Shown: positions 1 to 8,473 of the stretch, piece after piece | Numbering within the stretch: the stretch's first letter is position 1 | How the letters are laid out: every line of letters begins with the position of its first letter | NCBI GenBank assembly: GCA_015499995.1 | Contig: JADNRV010000698.1 | Span: 1-17,073 of the forward strand | Reading direction: 5' to 3' | From: Flammula alnicola | Taxonomy: Eukaryota > Basidiomycota > Agaricomycetes > Agaricales > Strophariaceae | Length of the DNA: 17,073 nt | The notes under the pieces: generated by a model | Told to the model about the DNA's origin: nothing | The model's input: the letters and a program-made list of their open reading frames with translations, nothing else | The model's database searches: none | Program-made: the position numbers and the translations under genes

Positions 1-336
1 CCATGTCGCCAACATCTGATCCCAAAATTGCTGTCAGGGATATGATCAACAGGTCGGTGCGAGATGGGGATCTACATATGTGTACCAGACATGACCTGTA
101 GACAGATTTTCTCAAAATATGGGTGAGATCTGTGACCCACACGTTGATTATGTCGCTGACGATCTTTCTTCAAGTGTCCAAGTTTCTTCCCCTACACGCC
201 ATTCGGCGGCGTGGGACAAGAAAGCCAGTGGTTCGTTTATTTCTTTTTCTGCTTCCTTCCTTCCTGTCTCTTCGCTTTCCTCCGCCTCTCCTCTTTGTGC
301 TCATCATGTATCGTCAAACCTTTCGCCATTAACGAT
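1..336. other. Start of window, no gene assigned
   Basis: No coding region could be supported here. The later part (about 220-300) is pyrimidine-rich on the plus strand, as often seen just upstream of fungal genes. That fits the weak plus-strand gene-like region that follows, but it is only suggestive. Confidence 0.4.
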
Positions 337-1313
337 GGCCTCTGCCAATGCATTATCACTGCTCGACACTCATCGCCTTGCTCAGACTCTGCACCACAAG
401 CTGCATCCGCTGCATCCATATCAAGTTACAAACGTACAACGGCAGAGACTTTTGTCATGGTTTGAGGTTCTCACAGGCTTTTTCGTCTGTTGACAATGCT
501 AATCATAGTAAATCTTTGAATAGGCAGCTCTTGTTGGCCGTGAGGTTCCCTTTTTCATGCGACAGTGCATGATCGAGAGCCAGCTTCAGCCACCGCGACA
601 GAAGAGTCGTTGCAGCGCCCCCCTTTTCTTCTGTCAACGAGGCTTTCGTGGCATGTTCAATGTTTTATCTTTTCTTCAGAATGGATTCACTCATTATGCC
701 GTCAAAGTTCTCCAGCACTGAGGTCAGCATTGGGTCAGCATGGAGCAGCGAGCTTCTCCGAGTGCAGTCCATGCTCAAGAAATTCGTAAGTGTGTTATCA
801 TATGCTCCGTTTTTACTCTGTTCTAACAGTCGGTAAGGCTGGCGTAGTCGCATCACCACCGTGAAGGACAATATCACTGGGGACGAGTTCAAGGAGTATG
901 CGCGCAGCGCGATGGCGACTCGGAGTCGAAGTGGGGCGAGGGTGAGTGGGGCGAGGGTGAGTGTGGCGAGGGCGAGGATGCAGTTGACGGAGCCACCGAG
1001 TATGTGCTGTATTTCTTTATATGATGCTGAATGCTCATGTTAGGCCTTGCTTTGTCTATTATAGATATGCTTAACCCAGATGGCTTCCCAACCACTGCTA
1101 CCTTCGAGCAGCTGTTCATCAAGGTCGAGCTCAAGAAAGTTCGTGCCGATGCCAAGGATTGTCCCACAAATGTGACACGGTATGCCTTCTTATTCTAACA
1201 GACCTTAGGCAGGCTCTGCATATGGTTTCATCAGGATCTTTGCCATTTCCTTTCGGGAACTGGATAACACGAATATGGGAGGGGCCGCGCTTGAGGAAGG
1301 TGTCGCTCTGTGA
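337..1313 (+). CDS. Unresolved or decayed plus-strand gene, product unknown
   Basis: I do not recognise the product. The best-supported part is the 3' end. Exon 1065-1179 reads MLNPDGFPTTATFEQLF and onward, with a codon choice that looks coding. It splices (cg|gtatgc ... atcag|g) to exon 1235-1313, which reads RIFAISFRELDNTNMGG and ends in TGA at 1311-1313. Upstream, an exon ending at 999 (a|gtatgt) joins in frame to 1065 and reads ITTVKDNITGDEFKEY before a repeated Gly-Ala-Arg stretch. In the +1 frame that same stretch reads as an acidic Gly-Glu repeat, so a frame change there is possible. Another coding-like piece, with an ATG at 687 and a donor at about 787, cannot be joined to it without a break. 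An ATG at 337 opens a short frame that I could not connect either. The region could be a real gene with missed introns or a pseudogene. Confidence 0.3.
931..975 (+). repeat. Three tandem copies of a 15-bp unit
   Basis: The unit is gtggggcgagggtga. It is repeated exactly at 931-945 and 946-960, with a third copy at 961-975 that differs at two positions (gtgtggcgagggcga). The length is a multiple of three, so it adds five residues per copy in any frame: Gly-Glu/Trp-rich in one frame, Ala-Arg-Val-rich in another. It lies inside the plus-strand gene-like region. Confidence 0.9.
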
Positions 1314-1597
1314 AATCCCCCACTAGTTCTTTCTTTGTAGATAGCCCTACATACCGTATTTTGAATGAAACCTTTCTTTCTACCACAAAACTGTGAGATG
1401 GAACAAATACTCAAACCGCCAACCTCCATGATTCTGAATTAGAATTTCAATGAAGCACATGTATATAAATTGTATCACTGGAGCATTGGACAGGCCTGAG
1501 CAACATATGAGGTCAATGTGAATGCTCATCTGCATCCATTATGTCGCGCCCAGATGGTTTCTATATAGACCTGGCACCAGACTGGCATTAGGTCCGC

Positions 1598-1620
1598 GCC
1601 GACATGGGACCCATGTTGGC
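1598..1620. repeat. Near-perfect 23-bp palindrome
   Basis: The stretch contains catggg-a-cccatg, extended outward to gccgacatggg / cccatgttggc. One G:T pair is the only imperfection in an 11-bp stem around a single central base. It is intergenic and its function is unknown. Confidence 0.7.
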
Positions 1621-1701
1621 AGGTCGGCCGTACCACATGCGGAAATATGGTGGTCACATCATTGATCCCATATCACACACATCTTTTTACATTTTGGCGG
1701 T

Positions 1702-1740
1702 GTACTATTTCGATCAATTCGGCCGTGAACGAAATAGTAC
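1702..1740. repeat. Inverted repeat, 11-bp perfect arms, 17-base spacer
   Basis: The left arm gtactatttcg (1702-1712) is the exact reverse complement of the right arm cgaaatagtac (1730-1740). It lies in the intergenic space downstream of both neighbouring units. It might be a 3'-end hairpin or a remnant of a small transposon end. No flanking target-site duplication was evident. Confidence 0.8.
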
Positions 1741-2004
1741 AGTACTATCAATGTCTATCATACCTTCATAAAGGCGAGTACTGGCCTTAGGAGTACCGTA
1801 ATATTTTAAACTTTAAGTGGCAGCACTGGGAGATAAAGATTGATGGCTTTTCGAAATTTCAATTCAAGGCCTACTGCGCCATGTAATGACCAGAAAACAA
1901 TTAAGTAATACAAAAAGAACTTGCAGTATGGCTACAATGATGAAGACGCAATGATAATGGAAGGTGGTATCATTAATTAACCAAGACGTGGCTCCAAAAG
2001 GAAT

Positions 2005-4596
2005 CTAGCTCGCGGCAGCCGTACACTGGGACTGTTGTGTGTTGCAGGCAGCTACTGTGAAACCATTCTTGTTACCCGAGGCGTTCGCTGCATTTGCACA
2101 CTGGTTGTTTTGAACGTCGCTATATAGGGAGAAATCAGAAAGAAATCTTATGGTACATGTTGATTTGCACTTACCAAGAACGTACGACAGCGCTCTGCTG
2201 GTTGTTGAATGAGGAATTACCCTCTACTTGGAATTGTCCATTGCCAAGAGATGTTACCGCTGGTGCTGTTACTCCTCCAAGAGCACCGGTGAAAGATTGA
2301 AGGTTTCCGCTGGTTGAAGGAGGTACGGCTACGGCGGCAGTGCCACTGTTGGCGCTCGCACTGTTGCTAGCTGCGACAGTCGCAGCACTACTGGCAGCAC
2401 TACTGGCAACACTGGCAGCTGTTGCCTGAGAAATATAGGACTTAAGTGGACTACTTCGGTTAATGACAAAATCCTCACCGTCGTAGCTGCGCCAACGACT
2501 CTGCCCTGATTGTCAATTTGGGCGACTGAAGAAAATTGCTGAAAGAAAAGGTTTCAGATGACGACATTTTATTCGTTCAAGAATACTTACGGTGGAGATC
2601 CCAAATGCCGCGTTGAAAGCATCAGCTTGGGCACCGGTTCCCGTCGCAGCAGAGTCGGCTGCTGCCTGTCCTTTGGCGCAGGTGGCTTTGGCAGTTTGAT
2701 CGGCACCACATGTATTGGTCAGAGTATCACAAATGAATTCTGTTCGTATCTTCAGTAAAAATTTTAACAATAGAAAGAGAAATTGAGACGGACGGGTAAT
2801 GATGTCAATGTTCTGCGCAGATCCATGGTTGAAAGAAGCTAAGGGAGAAATGTTAGCGTAAGCACACAAAATGGAGCACATCCGCCATGCCTTTGTCAAC
2901 TGGCTGGAAACTTGTTTCCTTCCTGCCATCAAAGCCAGCACCGAACTCAATTTGTGGAACGGAACATTTGCCAAAATTTCCGACACCTGCAGCCCCGGCT
3001 GTGGTGGCTGTGGAAGCGGCCGCAGTAGCTGTAGAAATCTGAGAGGCGACAAGAGTGGCAGCAGGAACAGCAGCAGTTGTAGCTGCAGTCCCTGTTCCTG
3101 TAGACACCACGTTGCCTGTATCGTCAACGACGGCAACGCTCGCAAAGTTCTTGATATCATGAATATAATTAGAGATCTAAAAGGTATCAGAAGCGGAAAA
3201 GCAACATACTGTCGTGATTCCAAATGCGGCGTTGAATGCATCTGCTTGAGCGCCAGTCTGGGGAGGAAGAGCATCAGCAGCTTTTTGAGCGGTTGCGCAG
3301 ATGTCTTTGGCAGCTTGGTTGGCTTTGCAGCTATTCGTCAAGGTATCACAAATGAACTCTGGATATGAATCAATGAAAGGCATATTCATCAAAGCAATAT
3401 TACTTGACATACGAGTGATGATATCAATGTTCTGAGCGGAGCCGTGGTTGAAAGATTCTGTTGTTCAATGTAAGACTCCAGTTATTCAAGGATATACGGC
3501 AGGGATCTTACGTTTATCAGTTGGTTGGAAACTGGTCTCTTTGCGGCTATCAAAGCCGACGCCAAATTCGATCTGGGGCACTGTGCAGGAACCAAAGTTG
3601 GCACCGGCGGGACCAGCAGCAGCAGAGGTGACGGCTGCAGGGGCAGAAGTAGCAGCCAGAGTTCCTACCTTGACTGTAACTGCAGCACCTGTTGGGGTAA
3701 CTGTAAGGGTACCGGTAACTGTGACAGTCACTGCAGACTTAATACGAAAGTCAGATGATATAGATTGAAGCTGATTGAAGTGAGGGACTTACGACACATG
3801 AAGTAGTAGCGGGTTGGGCGATAAGAACAGCCCCTCCAGTCGCAGCAGCACTAGTCGTAGCCGGGGCCTGAGATGCAGCTGATCTGCGAAAATATGAGAA
3901 AGTGCTATCACAGAGACCATAGTGAACTTACTGTGACGCAGCACCACCGAAGGGGAAGGTATTCGCTTGCGAGCCCTTGACAACAGTCGCCTTCAAAGCG
4001 GGATCGAAGAAAAGATTGGGGTCATTTGCGGGATCCTGGGCTTGAACGAGACCATTGAGCTGTGGGTTCTTGGGTGTCTTCTGACAGAAAACCGAGTTTC
4101 TCAAAGCTGGGGGATTTGTTGTGAAATCCTAGTGAAAATCCTGGATTAGGCCTTTCAACCTCACGATAAAAAAAGCCGCTTACCGGGGGAGTATTCTTCT
4201 CAACCTGGCGGTATTCAACGGCGGCGGCAACCATAGCAGCTGCTGTAGCTGCGTCAAATTGCTTGCTTGCGTCTGGAACAAAATTAGCACAAGAATTACG
4301 AGAAGCTTAAGGAATAACATACCGATGATTGCATCGGCCATATCCTGTTGTGAGCATTCAGGTTGTGCCGCAAGAAGAGGAGTTACAGCCTGGCCAGCCA
4401 AAGTACCACAGACGGCTCCGGGGCATGCATCTCGGATTTTTTGAAGAACCGCAGGCTGCTCCTGGCCAAACCGTCTACGGTACAAAAAGACGGCACGGCC
4501 ATCCCTCTCCAACCATTGTTCACGTCCGAGAGCCTGCTCCGATGAAATCAAAAGGATAGACAAAGCTAAGAAACCGAAGTTGGATTTCAGAAGCAT
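2005..4596 (-). CDS. Secreted multi-domain protein of a basidiomycete family of unknown function
   Basis: This 13-exon model encodes 649 residues with every junction in frame. Exons in transcript order: 4323-4596, 4184-4272, 3932-4128, 3793-3883, 3512-3737, 3413-3457, 3210-3358, 2891-3149, 2794-2838, 2591-2739, 2479-2538, 2175-2425, 2005-2119. The ATG at 4596 begins MLLKSNFGFLALSILLISS, a clear signal peptide ending near Ala-Leu-Gly. An N-terminal domain follows (CPGAVCGTLAGQAVTPLLAA, later NPQLNGLVQAQDPANDPNLF). Next come Ala/Thr/Val-rich linkers and two copies of a domain starting NFG-x-C-x-VPQIEFG and ending QADAFNAAFGI. The C-terminus is a Cys-containing module (VVRSCDVQNNQCANAAN to QSQCTAAAS). 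I remember similar proteins in mushrooms only as uncharacterised secreted proteins. No catalytic motif is visible. A structural, wall-associated or matrix role is an inference. The duplicated domain is encoded by a duplicated exon block, and the intron after 2891 has a GC donor. Confidence 0.85.
2591..2978 (-). repeat. Second copy of the duplicated exon block
   Basis: This covers the end of exon 8 plus exons 9 (45 nt) and 10 (149 nt) of the secreted-protein gene. It encodes NFGKCSVPQIEFGAGFDGRK through QADAFNAAFGIST. Compared with the copy at 3210-3599, 24/29, 14/14 and 35/50 residues match across the three exon segments. Exon lengths and intron phases are the same, but this copy has a GC donor (2890-2889) where the other has GT. 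Confidence 0.85.
3210..3599 (-). repeat. First copy of the duplicated exon block
   Basis: This covers the end of exon 5 plus exons 6 (45 nt) and 7 (149 nt) of the secreted-protein gene. It encodes NFGSCTVPQIEFGVGFDSRK through QADAFNAAFGITT. The central exon, SFNHGSAQNIDIIT, is identical in protein to the second copy. The introns are unrelated in sequence, so the duplication is not recent. Confidence 0.85.
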
Positions 4597-6039
4597 CTTG
4601 ACAAGAGTTCGAAGCGGTTGAAGGGATTTGACGAAGGAATGTGGAGGGAGGGCAACAAATAGACTCGAAAGAAAAGAACTAGAAGAGACTGAATTGAAAA
4701 AGACACCTGGTCGAAAGGGAATTGAAGAGGGCAAAAATGAATGAGCCGTCAACGACACAAGTGTCTGAGGTTCTCTGAACCGAGGGAAACAGGGAGAAAT
4801 AACTTGCATCCAGTTACGACCAGCAGGCTTAATATTGCACGACAGGAACCAATGTCCCTAAATGAAACGGAGGCCGACATAATACCGAGAGCGAGATGTT
4901 GCTTTGCCAACAGCGAAATATAAGGACCGAGTCCAACCTGGTCAACTTTCCAAGAGCCTGAAGGGTTTCCACAGGCCTCATGAATCTGAGAGAATGTGCT
5001 CGGGAATTCCAGATAGAAGTTCCGTCTCTATTGTGAACGATTGGGCATATCAGGAGACGTGATTTCGGACCTGGGAATCGTATTATGGATGATGGATGAA
5101 AAATATAAGAGATCCCAGAGCCTCAGCCATTATCATTGAGGATAATTTTGAAGTTTTGTGAAGTCCTCAGGCTCGTCGTCCGAAGATTGTCCGGTGATCG
5201 CTATGGGTTGCATGATTCCAGAGAGCTACCTGCTTGTTTATTAAAAATTTCAATCACTTCTTCATGATGAAAGAAAAGGATTAAAAGAGGGATTATTCTC
5301 ACCATTTAAAAAGGGCACGGTGGTCTCGGTTGAAGATCTCCTCCTCTGCTGGATCATAAGACCTTGATAACATTTTTGCCAATTTTTCTGCGATTGACAC
5401 TGCACAGGCCGCGATGTCCGAACCCTGTGTGTCCTGCAGTGAGGCAGAATAAGACACAAGTCTGTTCGTGAATCGGTTATGGAAGGTGATGTGCACATCC
5501 GATGTTGAGAAAGGTTGTCAAGATAGGATGACGACCACCAGCTGGTAACTGGGACTCGGATTGACCGTGGTGCCGTAGTTTCCTCATGTGACAAGTGCAG
5601 CCCACACGGTGACCAAGGTACCGGTACCACCAGTTACTTCGTGCATTGACTTGGCATTGACCGTCTTTCACTCAGCTTCACCTCTATATATCACCAACGT
5701 TGTCTCCATCGACCTTATCAATTGCAATCACCAGGCCTCTCCGAGCATGCCATGTTAGTGATAAGTATGCCAGTGACCCCTCCAACTATAGTACTTCCTT
5801 CAATATGCACCCACCTGCGCTCACTTTTAAAATATTTAGTTTCCGTCCGACACCAGTTGAGACTGAAGTTGCCTATGTAGAATAATAAGCAACAAGATGG
5901 ACATGGAACGCTATCAAATTGCTCTCTAGCGGTCTGTATGCTGTAGTTATGCCGCTCTATCGAAATCAAGAGGAAAATATCGCAACCACTCGATTCCATC
6001 TATCGCATATCTTTTACCGCCAACGGAATCGATGACTTG
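4597..6039. other. Long intergenic region, one weak coding-like frame
   Basis: The part next to 4596 should hold the promoter and leader of the secreted-protein gene. It is pyrimidine-rich on the minus strand between about 4600 and 4690. No other recognisable gene was found. A coding-like frame at 5299-5496 is listed separately. Open frames around 5700-6000 on both strands resemble nothing I know and look like chance. Confidence 0.45.
5299..5496 (-). CDS. Coding-like frame, possible exon of a small unknown gene
   Basis: I do not recognise the product. The frame reads HITFHNRFTNRLVSYSASLQ, then DIAACAVSIAEKLAKMLSRS, and ends DPAEEEIFNRDHRALFKW before TGA at 5299-5301. It looks like a helical, charged segment rather than random translation. 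The end could instead be a splice donor (tg|gtgaga at about 5303). Upstream, between 5500 and 5660, another frame reads VTGGTGTLVTVWAALVT from an ATG at about 5645, but no clean splice joins the two. A TATA-like tatata lies on the minus strand near 5690. It could be the last exon of a short gene or a relic. Confidence 0.25.
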   Translation of the reverse strand: MHITFHNRFTNRLVSYSASLQDTQGSDIAACAVSIAEKLAKMLSRSYDPAEEEIFNRDHRALFKW

Positions 6040-7300
6040 TTATTTTTTGAACCCTCCTCGATCAGGGCTTTGATGAGCACATCTAACGCCCGAACCCTCG
6101 CACTCGCACCACATATTTTGCCGCGAGCTCCATCCAGCAGCATTGACCATTTCCCATCCGTGCATGACTAGCAATGATCTCCAAAACTCTAGATCTGGGG
6201 GTACTTTTAACCTAGCAAAGTAACTCCCGTAGAGGGCTTCCGCAAAGGCACAGATGACCGTATTTCTTTCTGCCGTGGTCGATGGACATATCGATAGCAA
6301 GTGAACGTAACACCCTACCCAAGGGGAAAGGATGAGGAAGGTTGCCGAAGAATTAAGCGTGCAGCAGGCATTATGAGAAGTTGCAACCTTACGTGCCAAG
6401 TTGAGCGATGTCGGCAGCAGGATCGTTCGGTCCCGCAAACTCCCAATCACAAACACCCACAGCAATGGGTGACTTATCGGGTCCGAGACCGGGAAGTAGA
6501 GGGTTGGTATCAACCAACAACGTGCCAAACCAGAGGTCACCCTGCCCGAATGCAGTTTTTCTCCTGGTAGTCCAGTGGTCCATGGCTATTTTTGACAGCG
6601 AATGCCAGCATCCTGCATGAATCTAGCCACCTGAGCTATGATATTCTGCATAACCCGTTCAGCATCCAGGTTCTTGAGCCTCTTGACCTGCAATGGCGAA
6701 ATAGCGGATGGGTCATGCATATCTGCAAGGAATTGGCCGACGACCTTTCCAAGTTCTGCAGCAATTGAAGTCGAAGTGCTGGAGGATGTTAGGACTTCAT
6801 AGAGGTCGGGCAGCGATCCAAGATCGCTCTGTACAAGGATATTGCTAGCTTCGTCGTGGTGCAGTAGCTTGGGGACGCGGATACCAGGATTTCGGACAAG
6901 AATACCATGAAGACCACCTGTGTCGGAAACGTCTAAAGGATGAAATATACGCAGTGCTTCTGCTTCTATTATCTAAGTTAATAAAAGATTCGTTAAGTGC
7001 TGTATGCATAATTGCGAATGACTGACATACCTGGCGATAAGGAGAGAAAGGTATCTCGGGGTTTTTTGCCAAAAGGGCGGGAGCTGGCTTGATGATAACG
7101 ATTGAACCAGCGTTGAGGATTTCAAGGAGTAAGGAAGCTTTGTCGTCTGGACGTCGCTTGTCGTTCAAGGTTCCTTTTCTAAATGGTTGTACACGAACGG
7201 TGAAATTGGCGGCTCCACCCAGTAATTCCTCGACCTCCCATCCGCCGACTCCTGTAATATTTTCAAGGTAAGCCTGAAAGTCAAAAGAGAAAGCTGTCAT
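6040..7300 (-). CDS. Phosphotransferase (APH-fold) family small-molecule kinase, with one frame break
   Basis: This is a protein-kinase-like phosphotransferase of the APH/choline-kinase superfamily. Such enzymes move the ATP gamma-phosphate to a small molecule. The substrate cannot be told, and nothing points to drug resistance. Exons: 7031-7300, 6397-6972, 6040-6314; about 373 residues if the break is discounted. Visible parts, in order: a Gly-rich loop (GGAANFTVRV), an ATP-lysine strand (SIVIIKPAPALL), a helix glutamate (IIEAEALRIF), a catalytic loop (FGQGDLWFGTLLVD), a metal-binding Asp (GVCDWEFAGPNDPAADIAQLG) and a C-terminal helix (RSLLVMHGWEMVNAAGW). ATG 7300 was chosen because no upstream ATG is in frame. 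Frame is lost at a run of five T (6589-6593 on the plus strand); a run of six would restore it. The second intron keeps frame only with a GC donor at 6396-6395. The usual GT donor three bases further in shifts the frame. The gene may be decaying, or the sequence may contain an error. Confidence 0.75.
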
Positions 7301-7569
7301 GATTTGGATTTTAGACTCTTGCTCCTCCACCGCCCAGCACCGTCACGGTGACAACTAACCCAACAGCTTGGCTGTCAACTTCGACGAAAGCCAGAGTGAA
7401 ATCACAAAAAGAGTGCAAGAAGATCAAGGGTACTTGAAAGAGAGATTTACTTCCGTAATAGAGTCTACACGTGTTCACCAACAACAGTCCGGTTGTTTAT
7501 ATTTATCTCGCGTTTATCCCCAAGACTCTCTAACGAACTGACACATTTAACACCGCGTTCGGCTGTACT
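7301..7569. other. Short intergenic region between kinase and COX gene
   Basis: This 269-bp gap must hold the 3' end of the COX subunit gene and the promoter of the kinase gene. No specific sites can be supported. Confidence 0.4.
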
Positions 7570-8180
7570 TTAATGGTGATGAGCGCCATGGTCCTCCTCG
7601 CCTTGGAAGTCAAGGGCGTAGACTGGTTAAACAAGGTAAGGAACCTTCCGGAAGAGGAGACGGCACACAGTCACGCACCCGAGCCACATTCTACGCATCG
7701 GCCAATCTTATCCTTCTCCAAATTGAACCAAAGGACGTCATGGGAATCAGCGGGGACACCGGTGCATCCAACAAGACGCTCTGCTTCCTGTTTCAGTAGA
7801 ACATACGTAAGGAAAGTGAAATAGAAGAATAATATACGCGTTGCAACGTATGTCATAAAGTGAAGGTCACGCACGAAAGAAGGAACCAAAACGGGGCTGG
7901 CCTTCGTGCCAAGGCGGCTTGAATCCAAAGGAGAGTCATCGAAGACGTTGATACCCTCCAATTCACCCAACAACTGCAGACGCTCGAGACCAGTGGCCTG
8001 TTCAATGTCGGTAGGAACAGTGCCAGGTTTCGCGCCAGTACCGTACAACTGAGGAGGAGGGGGTCCAGATTGAGCGCGGACACTGGTGGAGAAGAGGCGG
8101 AGAGAGGAGGTCGATGGCTTCATCGACGAGCGCGCCGCCTGGACGGCGGGACGAGCTGCACGGACAGCGTTTTTGAACAT
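7570..8180 (-). CDS. COX4: Cytochrome c oxidase subunit Cox4 (mammalian COX5B type)
   Basis: This is the nuclear-encoded, zinc-binding subunit of respiratory complex IV, located on the matrix side of the mitochondrial inner membrane. Three exons (7875-8180, 7679-7787, 7570-7622) encode 155 residues, a normal length for the family. The N-terminus is a typical mitochondrial presequence: Arg/Ser/Ala-rich, with no acidic residues up to RLFSTSVRAQS. The conserved fold follows (ATGLERLQLLGELEGINVFD) and then the zinc site GCTGVPADSHD ... RCVECGS, with Cys, His, Cys, Cys in the positions of the yeast ligands. The end VYALDFQGEEDHGAHHH fits the family. The first intron (7788-7874, 87 nt) is phase 0 and free of stops; it must be removed to keep VPSF next to EAERLVGCTG. 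The gene is intact, so its neighbours' frame breaks are not shared here. Confidence 0.95.
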
Positions 8181-8473
8181 TGCTTTGGAGAGAATTATCC
8201 GGGGAGGAGAAACACTGGACGGTATGTGATGTCACGCTAAAGCAGTTTCGTCACGCAGTCACTCCGGCCTCTCCCGCGTTTGGACGAGACTCTCGCCGAC
8301 CACAGTCCAGAATTTATTCATCACTGAGGAGACTAGCCCAGAATCAAGCTCTTATCCGACATACTGTAGTCCTGATAACACAGGCCAATTTTTTGTGGGG
8401 AAAAAGAAGTACAAGCATACAAAAAATCGTATCTAATCATATCGGGTTGTCATACTTTCGAATGCTCTTCACT
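8181..8473. other. Intergenic region upstream of the COX gene
   Basis: This 293-bp gap should hold the COX promoter and the 3' end of the sugar transporter transcript. The bases next to the COX start are pyrimidine-rich on the minus strand (ctcctcccc near 8200). I see no other distinct element. Confidence 0.4.

Larger units (their letters stand above)
1314..2004. other. Intergenic stretch with two hairpin-forming repeats
   Basis: No coding region was found between the plus-strand gene-like region and the stop of the secreted-protein gene. The two transcription units converge here, so both 3' ends should lie inside. It is AT-rich and carries a near-perfect palindrome at 1598-1620 and an 11-bp inverted repeat at 1702-1740. 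Confidence 0.5.

Noticed and set aside
1698..1745. Intact transposable element bounded by the 11-bp inverted repeat
   Set aside because: Only 17 bases separate the arms, no transposase is present, and no target-site duplication is visible.
2513..3274. Long minus-strand open frame of 253 codons through the secreted-protein gene
   Set aside because: It runs through introns and mixes frames. The spliced model restores conserved domain sequence in both copies.
2871..3368. Plus-strand 165-codon Cys/Ser-rich open frame
   Set aside because: It lies opposite exons 7-8 of the secreted-protein gene. Its composition is what the reverse strand of Ala/Thr/Val-rich coding sequence gives.
3448..3768. Plus-strand 106-codon Ala/Val/Thr-rich open frame
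   Set aside because: It is antisense to exon 5 of the secreted-protein gene, and its low complexity mirrors the Thr/Val/Ala linker.
4034..4083. Exon 3 of the secreted-protein gene starting at 4080 (ttctgtcag acceptor)
   Set aside because: The acceptor at 4129-4130 keeps the frame and restores DFTTNPPALRNSVFCQK, which fits what I remember of the family.
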